Positions 37,459 to 45,223 of a DNA stretch of 64,000 bases are shown here, piece by piece. Position 1 is the stretch's first letter, and each line of letters starts with the position of its first letter. Origin of the DNA: JACNJF01 sp050288105 (GTDB taxonomy: Bacteria; Pseudomonadota; Gammaproteobacteria; GCA-001735895); the NCBI GenBank assembly GCA_050288105.1, contig JBNKDE010000008.1, forward strand, positions 1 through 64,000, written 5' to 3'. The notes beneath the pieces are model-generated. The model made no database searches and was not told where the DNA came from. It was given only the letters and a program-made list of their open reading frames with translations. The position numbers and the translations under genes are program-made.

Positions 37459-38232
37459 ATGAACGTTCTGGTTTTTGCGCTACAGACCGTGCCCGATATC
37501 GACGGGGCAAGAAGGCTGTATGACCTACATGGACTGTCCGATGATGATGTAGCTCGCGCGGTGCTGCACAAACGTAGACAGGCTTTTTGCAGCGAGACAT
37601 TCCCTGTCCATTTACAGAAAATCGTAACGATCTCCGCGGTGTGGTCTAATGCGGAGCGTTTCAAGGTCTGGTCGCTTGGTGATGTGCAGACCAGCGAACA
37701 GGATTTACTACAGCGCTTTTATGATGGTATCGAACGTTTCACGCCTAGGCTGGTTTCCTGGGGTGGAACTGAATTTGAAAAGCCTGTGCTGCATTATCGC
37801 TCATTGCTGTATAGCGTGAACGCCACGCGTTACTGGGAAATGGGGGATAAGGAACCCCAGTTTAAGGAGAATAACTATCTTCAGCGCAGCCATCAGCGAC
37901 ATACCGATTTGCGAGAGGTATTAGCTGCTGACAGTGATCCTAAAGAGGCTGGATTGAATGCGATAGCGAAGCTATGCGGTTTTCCCGGAAGCCTCCATGC
38001 TGATACGCACAGTGTTTCGACATCCAGCACTGGGGTCGATATCAAAATGTTGAACCAGCTCGGCGAATGCAGGGTACTTAATATCTATCTGCTATATCTG
38101 AACTGGGAACGAAACCGCGGTAATCTCACCCCGCTGCAATACACTGAACGATGTAAAACAATCCGTTCTGCACTGATACAATCAGAATCATCTCACCTGA
38201 TCGAGTTTGAAAAAAACTGGATCGACTATTAA
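37459..38232 (+). CDS. Predicted 3'-5' exonuclease, DNA polymerase B exonuclease-like (PolB_exo2)
   Basis: The 257-residue protein resembles the predicted PolB-like exonuclease family: SWGGTEFEKPVLHYRSLLY in the middle and HTDLREVL with the following acidic segment, where metal-binding carboxylates lie. The N-terminal DIDG/ARRLYDLHG region is typical. It sits between cysM and rlmD, its usual place in several Gammaproteobacteria. The biological role is not established. ATG 37459 is preferred to a TTG three bases earlier. Confidence 0.85.
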   Translation: MNVLVFALQTVPDIDGARRLYDLHGLSDDDVARAVLHKRRQAFCSETFPVHLQKIVTISAVWSNAERFKVWSLGDVQTSEQDLLQRFYDGIERFTPRLVSWGGTEFEKPVLHYRSLLYSVNATRYWEMGDKEPQFKENNYLQRSHQRHTDLREVLAADSDPKEAGLNAIAKLCGFPGSLHADTHSVSTSSTGVDIKMLNQLGECRVLNIYLLYLNWERNRGNLTPLQYTERCKTIRSALIQSESSHLIEFEKNWIDY

Positions 38233-38249
38233 TTCAACAACTACTTACC

Positions 38250-39575
38250 ATGTCCAGAAGAAATCGCCAGCGGCAACTGCCTGAACCGTTTGAAGTTACT
38301 ATTGAAGGTCTGTCACATGAAGGCCGAGGCATCTGCCATCATAACGGGAAGATTGTATTTGTATTTGCAGCCCTGCCGGGTGAAGTGGTCAGAATACAGA
38401 TTAACAAAACCACCAGAAAATACTCTGAGGCCAGCGTCGTGGAGGTGATTTCTGCATCACCTGACCGGATTCAACCACACTGCCCCAATTTTTCGGTGTG
38501 CGGCGGTTGCAGCATGCAACACGTGAGCTCACAAACTCAGCTTAAGCTCAAGCAGCAATCCTTGCGGGAAATGATAGAACATGCAGGCATCCAGGTCGGT
38601 CAGTGGTTGCCTCCGCTCACTACGGTGCCCTGGGGATATCGTCGTAAGGCCCGCCTCGGGGTCAAGTATGTAATCAAAAAGCAACGCCTGTTGATTGGCT
38701 TTCGTGAACGCAATAAACCTTATCTTGCCGACATGCAGCAATGCCCCATTCTGCTGGAGCAGGTTGGCCAGCAGTTACCCTTATTGATGGATTTGATATC
38801 CGGTCTACAGGCTCGCGAAACCATTCCGCAGATTGAGGTGGCAGCCGACGACGAGCATTGCATGCTGGTGCTGCGACACCTGAAACCCTTATCCGATACT
38901 GACCTGCAGCAGTTGACCCAGTTTGCAAGGGATAATGATTTCTGGATCCAGCTGCAACCCGGAGCTGCTGATTCAGTGATTCCGCTTTATCCCGAACAGC
39001 AGGTTCTGCGTTTCAAACCATTGCGCGATGCTGACCTATCGATACGCTTCAAACCGGGTGATTTCACACAGGTAAATGCGGATATCAATCAGCAAATGGT
39101 GCAACAGGCATTGCAGTTTCTCAACCTGCAGCCGGAAGATCGCGTGCTGGACCTGTTCTGTGGCCTGGGTAATTTCACTTTACCCATGGCGAGGCTGGCG
39201 AGCCAGGTTATCGGTGTAGAAGGGGATGAGGCAATGGTGTTACGAGCGCGCGAAAACGCTCTGGAACATGGCCTTGAGAATACGGCGTACTATGTGTCAG
39301 ATTTGACCAAGATTGATGCATCAGCGCCCTGGATGAAGCAAAAGTTCGATAAAATCCTGCTGGATCCGCCCAGATCTGGTGCTTTTGAAATGGTTGAACA
39401 TTTGAGCGCTATGCAGGCTAAAACGATCGTCTATGTATCCTGTCAGCCTTCCAGCCTGGTACGAGACGCACGCATTTTATGTGATGCGGGTTATGATCTG
39501 GATTATCTTGGCGTGATGGATATGTTTCCGCAGACAGCCCATGTAGAATCCATGGCTGTGTTCAACAAAAAATAA
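38250..39575 (+). CDS. rlmD: 23S rRNA (uracil(1939)-C(5))-methyltransferase RlmD
   Basis: The 441-residue enzyme has an N-terminal TRAM domain (about residues 10-70), the [4Fe-4S] Cys set CPNFSVCGGC (near 78-87) with a further Cys near 164, the SAM motif VLDLFCGLGNF (near 300) and the catalytic Cys in YVSCQPSSL (near 395). It methylates U1939 of 23S rRNA. It starts 17 bases after the exonuclease gene. Confidence 0.96.
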   Translation: MSRRNRQRQLPEPFEVTIEGLSHEGRGICHHNGKIVFVFAALPGEVVRIQINKTTRKYSEASVVEVISASPDRIQPHCPNFSVCGGCSMQHVSSQTQLKLKQQSLREMIEHAGIQVGQWLPPLTTVPWGYRRKARLGVKYVIKKQRLLIGFRERNKPYLADMQQCPILLEQVGQQLPLLMDLISGLQARETIPQIEVAADDEHCMLVLRHLKPLSDTDLQQLTQFARDNDFWIQLQPGAADSVIPLYPEQQVLRFKPLRDADLSIRFKPGDFTQVNADINQQMVQQALQFLNLQPEDRVLDLFCGLGNFTLPMARLASQVIGVEGDEAMVLRARENALEHGLENTAYYVSDLTKIDASAPWMKQKFDKILLDPPRSGAFEMVEHLSAMQAKTIVYVSCQPSSLVRDARILCDAGYDLDYLGVMDMFPQTAHVESMAVFNKK

Positions 39576-39609
39576 TTAAATGCAAGTTTTTGCCTGATAA
39601 ACACAGATT

Positions 39610-39626
39610 TGCATCTATTTGGTGCA
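39610..39626 (+). promoter_or_regulatory. Likely NtrC-binding site upstream of glnK-amtB
   Basis: TGCATC-TATTT-GGTGCA matches the NtrC palindrome TGCACC-N5-GGTGCA with one mismatch. It lies 71 bp upstream of the glnK ATG, where nitrogen control is expected. I could not find a convincing -24/-12 sigma-54 promoter between the site and glnK. A sigma-70-like pair, TTGCTC (39640-39645) and TACAAT (39664-39669), is present instead. Confidence 0.55.
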
Positions 39627-39696
39627 GAAAATCAGGCCCTTGCTCCATTTGTGTGAGACCTTTTACAATGTCGCGCACACTTTCTCAGGAGGTTCT

Positions 39697-40035
39697 ATGA
39701 AAATTATCACTGCAATTATTAAACCCTTTAAATTAGACGATGTGCGCTCAGCACTGGCCGAGATCGGTATCCAGGGCTTAACCGTCGGCGAAGTCAAAGG
39801 GTTTGGCCGCCAGAAAGGCCATACAGAATTATATCGAGGCGCTGAATATCAGGTTGAATATATTCCCAAGGTGAAACTGGAGATTGCTACCGATGATGAG
39901 ATGGTTGATCAAATCATAGAAGCGATTTCAAACGCTGCCAACACCGGCAAGATTGGTGATGGAAAGATTTTTATTACCCCTCTGGAAAACGTCATTCGCA
40001 TCCGTACCGGCGAATCTGGCTCTACTGCTTTATAG
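39697..40035 (+). CDS. glnK: Nitrogen regulatory PII protein GlnK/GlnB
   Basis: The 112-residue PII protein senses 2-oxoglutarate and ATP/ADP. The T-loop GRQKGHTELYRGAEYQVE contains the Tyr uridylylated by GlnD (RGAEY), and TGKIGDGKIF is the conserved nucleotide site. ATG 39697 has a strong AGGAGG; the frame is open for 26 codons upstream but they do not match the family. The partner amtB follows 14 bases later, so glnK is the better name than glnB. Confidence 0.95.
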   Translation: MKIITAIIKPFKLDDVRSALAEIGIQGLTVGEVKGFGRQKGHTELYRGAEYQVEYIPKVKLEIATDDEMVDQIIEAISNAANTGKIGDGKIFITPLENVIRIRTGESGSTAL

Positions 40036-40049
40036 GAGAACAGTGGCAG

Positions 40050-41333
40050 ATGAAGTTTTATATCTCATTAATGTTGTTACTGTTGCTGCCGCAATCCAGT
40101 TTTGCGGCCGATAGCACCGATACCGGCAATACAGCCTGGATTCTGACCTCAACCGCTTTAGTACTTTTTATGACGTTACCTGGGCTGGCGCTTTTTTATG
40201 GCGGTCTGGTACGCACCAAAAATGTATTATCGGTACTCATGCAATGTTTTGCGATCACCTGCATCGTAACTATCCTGTGGGTTGTCGCAGGTTATAGTCT
40301 GGCATTCTCGGATGGAGGGTCGCTGAATGCCTGGATCGGTGGGACGGGCAATTTTTTCCTGTCTGAAGTCACCCGGGGTTCCGTCAATGGCAGTATCCCC
40401 GATACCGTCTTCGTTATGTTCCAGATGACCTTTGCGATTATCACCCCAGCACTTATCGTGGGTGGCTTTGCGGAACGCATGCGATTTTCTGCAATGCTGC
40501 TGTTTAGCGTGTTCTGGTTCCTGATCGTTTATTTGCCGGTTTGTCACTGGGTATGGGGCGGTGGCTGGCTCGCACAACTGGGCTTACTCGATTTTGCCGG
40601 AGGCACAGTCGTTCATATTACCGCCGGTGTAGGCGCGCTGGTAGCGGCTATGGTGCTGGGCAATCGTAAGGGGTTTCTGACGCATCAAATGACGCCGCAC
40701 AACCTGACCATGACGGCGACTGGTGCTGGCATGCTGTGGGTGGGCTGGTTCGGTTTTAATGCTGGCAGTGCGGTGGCCGCGAATGGTGATGCAGGTATGG
40801 CGATGCTGGTTACCCATATCTCCGCAGCAATGGGCGCATTCACCTGGATGATGATTGAATGGTTCAAGTTTGGTAAACCTTCTGCTCTGGGCATAGTAAC
40901 CGGCATGGTGGCTGGTCTGGGCACCATTACCCCTGCTTCTGGTTATGTTGGGCCTATGGCTGCAATGTTTATCGGGTTAACGGCAGGTATCGTGTGCTTT
41001 ACCGCAACCATGTATCTGAAACAGCGTTTACGTATCGATGATTCGCTGGATGTATTCCCAGTGCATGGCGTGGGCGGGATGCTGGGTACCTTCTTTGCCG
41101 GTATTTTCGTTGCAGCACAGTTTGGCGGATCGGGACTTGCTGACGGTATGACTATCGGTTCTCAGGTTATGACACAGCTGATCGGTATCGTTGCAGTTGC
41201 AGCCTGGACCGCTATCGCAACCTATATTATTCTGAAACTGGTTGGCAGCTTCGTTGCCTTAAGGGTAAGCGAAGAGGAAGAGACCGAAGGCTTAGACCTG
41301 GTCTCTCATGATGAGGTGGGTTACAGCATCTAG
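40050..41333 (+). CDS. amtB: Ammonium transporter AmtB
   Basis: The 427-residue protein has a cleavable signal peptide (cut near SSFAAD) and about eleven membrane segments. Family motifs include MTLPGLALFYGGLVRTKNVL, DFAGGTVVHITAG with a pore His, and MLWVGWFGFNAGS. Under nitrogen excess the PII protein encoded upstream blocks the pore. The gene is followed by two hairpins, the second a strong terminator. Confidence 0.97.
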   Translation: MKFYISLMLLLLLPQSSFAADSTDTGNTAWILTSTALVLFMTLPGLALFYGGLVRTKNVLSVLMQCFAITCIVTILWVVAGYSLAFSDGGSLNAWIGGTGNFFLSEVTRGSVNGSIPDTVFVMFQMTFAIITPALIVGGFAERMRFSAMLLFSVFWFLIVYLPVCHWVWGGGWLAQLGLLDFAGGTVVHITAGVGALVAAMVLGNRKGFLTHQMTPHNLTMTATGAGMLWVGWFGFNAGSAVAANGDAGMAMLVTHISAAMGAFTWMMIEWFKFGKPSALGIVTGMVAGLGTITPASGYVGPMAAMFIGLTAGIVCFTATMYLKQRLRIDDSLDVFPVHGVGGMLGTFFAGIFVAAQFGGSGLADGMTIGSQVMTQLIGIVAVAAWTAIATYIILKLVGSFVALRVSEEEETEGLDLVSHDEVGYSI

Positions 41334-41350
41334 CCTTGATGTTATAAAAA

Positions 41351-41381
41351 AGCGCCTGCTTTTTGATCAAAAACAGGTGCT
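41351..41381 (+). other. Long imperfect palindrome after amtB
   Basis: AGCGCCTG and CAGGTGCT flank the perfect palindrome TTTTTGATCAAAAA, making a long hairpin with one bulged C. It lies 17 bases after the amtB stop and may help protect or end the transcript. No long T-run follows. Confidence 0.4.
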
Positions 41382-41405
41382 ATTTATAGCGCTTCATCGC
41401 ATTAC

Positions 41406-41437
41406 AAAAAGCCCGCAGACTGTGGCTGCGGGCTTTT
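41406..41437. terminator. Bidirectional terminator between amtB and a small minus-strand gene
   Basis: GCCCGCAG (41411-41418) and CTGCGGGC (41426-41433) form an 8-bp GC-rich stem flanked by an A-run and a T-run, so it works on both strands. On the minus strand it starts 7 bases after the stop of the small reading frame at 41444. Confidence 0.85.
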
Positions 41438-41443
41438 GTTGTT

Positions 41444-41635
41444 TTAGCGAGCCGCTTTAATCAGCTTTTTAACGAAGTTACTGCTGTTTTCCTTGCTGCA
41501 GGTTTTTACCTCAAAACGACCCTGTCTCTGTTCTTCTTCATATTCATCCCTATGCTGCTTAACACAGGGAGGTGTGACGCCATCACTGATATTGAATAAC
41601 CAGGTTGCATCACCCTGATTGCCTTCCAGTGTCAT
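41444..41635 (-). CDS. Small unknown protein, doubtful start
   Basis: The 63-residue frame starts at ATG 41635 and ends right before a strong terminator, which supports real expression. It is charged, has two cysteines and a Lys-rich C-terminus. No signal peptide or known domain is seen. The reading frame upstream of the ATG remains open for 19 codons and reads fluently, so the true N-terminus may be longer. A strong GGAGGAG lies at 41684-41690, with no ATG, GTG or TTG at the right distance. In another frame an ATA eight bases after it opens 14 codons whose TGA overlaps ATG 41635. Confidence 0.45.
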   Translation of the reverse strand: MTLEGNQGDATWLFNISDGVTPPCVKQHRDEYEEEQRQGRFEVKTCSKENSSNFVKKLIKAAR

Positions 41636-41654
41636 ACTTTCAGGGTGTTGAATA

Positions 41655-41858
41655 TTGATAATAAGATGGGTTGTATTGTTAAATCTCCTCCAAGTTTAGT
41701 GTTAATAGATGCGGGAGATACATTAGCGGGGAAATATCTCAGGCATGTGACTTTGGGAGTAATATCACATTAAATTTCCAAATATGGTCTATTCTTTAAA
41801 TACCCTCAATATAAAGTTGTATTTTTAGCCCGCTAGATTCTGATAGCGGGTTTTTTAT
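41655..41858 (+). ncRNA. Candidate Rsm/Csr-type small RNA with GGGA hairpin loops
   Basis: A promoter-like pair TTGATA (41655-41660) and TTAAAT (41679-41684), 18-bp spacer, predicts a start near 41691. A strong terminator ends near 41858, with no gene between. The predicted RNA of about 170 bases holds two hairpins in a row: GAGATA/TATCTC (41715-41720, 41735-41740) and ATGTGA/TCACAT (41745-41750, 41765-41770), each with a 14-base loop containing GGGA. GGA in loops is the binding mark of CsrA/RsmA proteins, and RNAs such as RsmY, RsmZ and CsrB titrate them. A third GGGA lies at 41713-41716. No GacA box was found upstream. Confidence 0.4.
41827..41858 (+). terminator. Orphan rho-independent terminator
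   Basis: CCCGCTA (41829-41835) and TAGCGGG (41844-41850) form a 7-bp stem with an 8-base loop and six T bases after it. Only the plus strand has the T-run of a good terminator. No plus-strand protein gene ends here, which is the main reason to suspect a small RNA. Confidence 0.8.
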
Positions 41859-41905
41859 TGTCTGCATTTTAAACCAGGTGGCTTTGAACTATAGCCGCTT
41901 TACAC

Positions 41906-41979
41906 TAACCGGCGACGGGTATCTGCGGCCGGTTAAAAACAATGACCGCTATGATCGCAAAGCTTGCGCTTTGTATCAT
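41906..41979 (+). other. Two adjacent hairpins ahead of the FAD dehydrogenase gene
   Basis: TAACCGGC (41906-41913) and GCCGGTTA (41928-41935) form a perfect 8-bp stem. A second, imperfect hairpin spans 41951-41979 with ATGAT/ATCAT outer and CAAAG/CTTTG inner pairs. They lie 70-145 bases before the ATG at 42051. They could be a structured mRNA leader or a repeat element. I see no match to a known riboswitch. Confidence 0.35.
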
Positions 41980-42050
41980 GAGTTCTTGTTGATTGAGTTG
42001 ATCTTTACTCTGTTACTATGTCGCGATGACAATTGAAATCTGGATTGAAT

Positions 42051-43451
42051 ATGGGAGCTCTAGAACACAAACTGGCAGAAATTCTGGGAGACACCGGCTG
42101 GTTAGCGCAGGAACTCACTGATCGCTATTACCGAGACTGGTTAAATCGCTATGGCGTACCAGCTCGTGGTGTGGCGCGTCCAGCGTCGACTGAGCAGGTT
42201 TCAAAGGTTATTCAGGCCTGCCATGAAAACGATGTGCCCGTTGTTGCACAGGGCGGAAATACCAGCTTATGTGGTGGCGCCGTGAGCGATTCAGAATCAG
42301 CCGTGATTCTCTCGTTAGAACGCATGACCAGTATCGGTGATATTGATGTGACTGCGGGTACAGTCGAAGTGGCGGCTGGTGTAGTGCTTGAGTCCCTGCA
42401 TGACTCGCTATCGTCAACTGGATTCATGTTTCCAATGCATCTGGGTGCTGAGGGTTCGGCACAGGTCGGCGGCCTGATCAGTACCAACGCGGGTGGCAGT
42501 CACGCTTTTCGTTATGGAATGATGCAGGATCTGGTGTTGGGTCTGGAGGTGGTGCTTGCGGATGGAAAGATCTGGAACGGTATGCGTGCGGTACAGAAAG
42601 ATAATGCTGGGTATCAATTACGTAAGCTGTTCTGCGGTGCTGAAGGCACTCTGGGTATAGTCACCAGAGCGGTACTACGACTATTTCCTGCTGCCAGAAA
42701 AAGCGCTACCGCATTATTGGCGGTAAGCGGTTTAAGCGAACTGCTAGAACTGGGGGCACTGGTAAGAGCAGAGGCCAGCGAGTTTGCTAATGGACTGGAG
42801 TTTTTTTCAGACTTTGGCCTGTCACTCGCATTGCAACATGTTAACGGGCTAAGCTTCCCGTTAAGCGAAAGAGCCCCCTGGTATTTACTGGTGGAGGTTT
42901 CCGCCAGTTCAAGAATGGTGGATCTTGAAGCCATTCTGGATAGCATCCTGACCGACTCGATGCAAAAGGAGATGGTGATAGATGGAACCATTGCTATGTC
43001 GGAAGCCCAGCGCAGCGAATTGTGGCGTCTACGTGAAGAACAACCTGAAGGACAAAGACTGGAAGGAGAGCAACTGAAACACGATATCTCAGTACCTCCC
43101 GCCAGTCTTGCTGAGTTTATTGATGAGGCGGAAAAGCTTTGCAGCTCAATTCTACCGGGCGTCCGCGTCAATGCGTTCGGGCATCTGGGTGATGGCAATG
43201 TGCACTTTAACCTCAGTGCGCCCGAGTCAAAACAGAGCCTGGCTCAATATGCTGAGCAGTTTTCGTTAGAGATTGGGCGACTGGCAAGTGAAAAAGGCGG
43301 TAGTTTTGCAGCCGAGCACGGATTGGGTCGATCCAAAATCTACCTGGCCGATGCGTTACGTAGTGAGGTTGAACGAGATCTTATGCTTAAAATCAAGCAA
43401 TCGCTGGATGCGAGAAATCTGTTTAACCCCAATGTCATTTTCCGGCTCTGA
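42051..43451 (+). CDS. FAD-linked D-2-hydroxyacid dehydrogenase (D-2-hydroxyglutarate dehydrogenase/GlcD-like)
   Basis: The 466-residue flavoprotein has an N-terminal PCMH-type FAD domain (VVAQGGNTSLCGGAV near residue 67; the segment GGLISTNAGGSHAFRYG near 142) and a C-terminal FAD-oxidase domain with FGHLGDGNVHFN (near 378) and AEHGLGRSK. These match enzymes oxidising D-2-hydroxyglutarate, D-lactate or glycolate. The best guess is D-2-hydroxyglutarate dehydrogenase, which recycles a serine-pathway by-product; sequence alone does not settle the substrate. ATG 42051 begins the conserved part; TTG 42033 is possible. No partner subunit gene is adjacent. Confidence 0.9.
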   Translation: MGALEHKLAEILGDTGWLAQELTDRYYRDWLNRYGVPARGVARPASTEQVSKVIQACHENDVPVVAQGGNTSLCGGAVSDSESAVILSLERMTSIGDIDVTAGTVEVAAGVVLESLHDSLSSTGFMFPMHLGAEGSAQVGGLISTNAGGSHAFRYGMMQDLVLGLEVVLADGKIWNGMRAVQKDNAGYQLRKLFCGAEGTLGIVTRAVLRLFPAARKSATALLAVSGLSELLELGALVRAEASEFANGLEFFSDFGLSLALQHVNGLSFPLSERAPWYLLVEVSASSRMVDLEAILDSILTDSMQKEMVIDGTIAMSEAQRSELWRLREEQPEGQRLEGEQLKHDISVPPASLAEFIDEAEKLCSSILPGVRVNAFGHLGDGNVHFNLSAPESKQSLAQYAEQFSLEIGRLASEKGGSFAAEHGLGRSKIYLADALRSEVERDLMLKIKQSLDARNLFNPNVIFRL

Positions 43452-43513
43452 AAAACAGCGCTCCAGGCGATTTTGTCGAACCGGAGGTTGTCACCACAGT
43501 CTCATAGAAACCA

Positions 43514-43540
43514 TAAACAAAAACAGGGCACGAGGCCCTG
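43514..43540 (-). terminator. Terminator of tRNA-Arg
   Basis: On the minus strand CAGGGC-CTCGT-GCCCTG is followed by TTTTTGTTT. It begins 11 bases after the tRNA 3' end. Confidence 0.75.
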
Positions 43541-43550
43541 CATTTGGTTA

Positions 43551-43627
43551 TGGCGTCCCCGAGAGGGTTCGAACCTCTAACCTGCTCCTTAGGAGGGAGC
43601 CGCGCTATCCTATTGTGCCACGGGGAC
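43551..43627 (-). tRNA. tRNA-Arg(CCT)
   Basis: The minus strand folds as a 77-base tRNA with encoded CCA. The acceptor stem is GTCCCCG/CGGGGAC, the anticodon stem GCTCC/GGAGC with loop CTCCTAA (anticodon CCT), and the T-loop GGTTCGAACC. It reads AGG codons. A terminator follows immediately. Confidence 0.95.
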
Positions 43628-43682
43628 TTTATCGAGGCGGGATTATACAAAGACTAGTTGCTTAAATCATGCCTTTATCGCG

Positions 43683-44459
43683 TTATTGGCAATATTCCTG
43701 GTACTGCTGCTGCAGTTGCTGCTTTTTTTGCGCTACTTCCTGTTTGCTGAGATAGATGCGCTTTCCGTTTTTGTCCAGATCATACCAGCGTACTCTCTGT
43801 TCATATTGTGTAATCTGGTCTTTTACCCGGATACATTTCTGCTGAAGTTTTTCATCTTTCTGTTGCTGTTTTAGCTGCTCGTTGTTCACCTGTTGCTGTT
43901 GCTGGCGTTGTTTTTCGTATATAGCCAGAGCACGCGCTACGCGGTCTCTGCCGCTTAAGCCTGTTGATATCTGTTTGGGTGCCTGCATCTCTTCGGCTTG
44001 CTGCTGGGCTTCCGCCTGTTGTTGCTGTTGCTGTTTGGCAATCTGTTGTCGTTGAATATCGAGTTGCTGTTGTTTGAGTTCCATTTCTGCCAGCAGCTTC
44101 TGCTCCTGCTTAAGACGTTGCAGGCGGTTGCTGGCCTGGGGTAACCACTGGCTGTCGGAATACTCTGCAATAAATGCTTCCAGCGCCTTGACCTGGTTGG
44201 TTTCTATCGCCTGATGATAGGCCAGTTTGTCTCTTTCGTAGATCGCTCTTTCTATCCAGTCCGACTGGGGATGGTCTTTAATGAAGCGGTTTAATTCTGT
44301 AATACTGTTACTTTGCTGAGCTTTCTGCAGTTCCTGTTGTTCCTGCTGAAGTCGTTCTACTGCCTGTTGCAGGGCGATCTGTTGCTGGTATTGGGAGTAC
44401 GCATAATAGCCTGGCAGTGCGATAGCAATAAACACCACGGTTAAGCCGAGTTTTTTCAC
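43683..44459 (-). CDS. Membrane-anchored Gln-rich coiled-coil protein of unknown function
   Basis: The product has an N-terminal membrane span (about residues 5-22), then long stretches rich in Gln, Glu, Lys and Leu that predict coiled coil, and a C-terminal segment running from Cys to Cys (KCIRVKDQ ... YQEYC) with VRWYDLDKNGKRIYLSKQEV between. That tail looks like the Cys-bounded tail seen in DUF4124-type envelope proteins. I chose GTG 44459 because AAAGGGAA lies just upstream; ATG 44477 has no ribosome site and adds six residues. Function unknown. It precedes tRNA-Arg on the same strand. Confidence 0.8.
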   Translation of the reverse strand: MKKLGLTVVFIAIALPGYYAYSQYQQQIALQQAVERLQQEQQELQKAQQSNSITELNRFIKDHPQSDWIERAIYERDKLAYHQAIETNQVKALEAFIAEYSDSQWLPQASNRLQRLKQEQKLLAEMELKQQQLDIQRQQIAKQQQQQQAEAQQQAEEMQAPKQISTGLSGRDRVARALAIYEKQRQQQQQVNNEQLKQQQKDEKLQQKCIRVKDQITQYEQRVRWYDLDKNGKRIYLSKQEVAQKKQQLQQQYQEYCQ

Positions 44460-44515
44460 GTTATGTTCCCTTTGCATGAGTTGATTAAAATTTAAGCCAA
44501 AGCGATGCCTGCCTG

Positions 44516-45223
44516 TTAAATACCAAGATAGGCTTTCTGTACCTCTGGATTTTGTGTCAGCGCTTCTGCTTTGTCACTAAGTGTAATGATCCCGTTTTCG
44601 ATGACATAACCTCTGTGCGCGATCTGTAATGCCTGGTTGGCATTCTGTTCGACCAGGAAGATTGTAGTGTTCTGCTCCTGGTTGATCATCTTGATAATAT
44701 CGAATATCTGCTTGATGATCAGCGGTGCCAGCCCCATAGAAGGTTCATCCAGCAGTAACATACGAGGTCTTGCCATTAATGCACGGGAAATCGCGAGCAT
44801 TTGCTGCTCTCCGCCGCTCAGGTTTCCGCCTGACTGGTGTCTACGTTGAGATAGAATAGGAAACAGATCGTATACATAGTCCAGGTCGGATTTTATACCA
44901 GCATGGTCATTGCGTAAAAAAGCGCCTAGATCGAGATTTTCCTGTACGCTCAGGTGGGGAAAGATGTGACGACCTTCGGGTACCTGGCTGATACCCAGTC
45001 TGACAATCTGATCGGGTGCCAGTTTATGAATAGCTTGACCTTCGAAGGTAATGCGACCTTTACCCGCGGGTACGATGCCACAAATTGACATCAGCGTGGT
45101 ACTTTTACCCGCACCATTCGCGCCTATCAGGGTGATGATTTCACCCTCGTTAATGTTCAGAGTAATCCCCTTGAGTGCGGAGATATTACCGTAGTAACTA
45201 TGAACCTTGTGCAGTTCAAGCAT
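44516..45223 (-). CDS. livF: Branched-chain amino acid ABC transporter ATP-binding protein LivF
   Basis: The 235-residue ATPase has Walker A GANGAGKST (about residue 37), the ABC signature LSGGEQQML and Walker B MLLLDEPSMGLAP. The set of five liv genes on this strand makes it LivF. Its start overlaps the livG stop by 8 bases. Confidence 0.95.
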   Translation of the reverse strand: MLELHKVHSYYGNISALKGITLNINEGEIITLIGANGAGKSTTLMSICGIVPAGKGRITFEGQAIHKLAPDQIVRLGISQVPEGRHIFPHLSVQENLDLGAFLRNDHAGIKSDLDYVYDLFPILSQRRHQSGGNLSGGEQQMLAISRALMARPRMLLLDEPSMGLAPLIIKQIFDIIKMINQEQNTTIFLVEQNANQALQIAHRGYVIENGIITLSDKAEALTQNPEVQKAYLGI

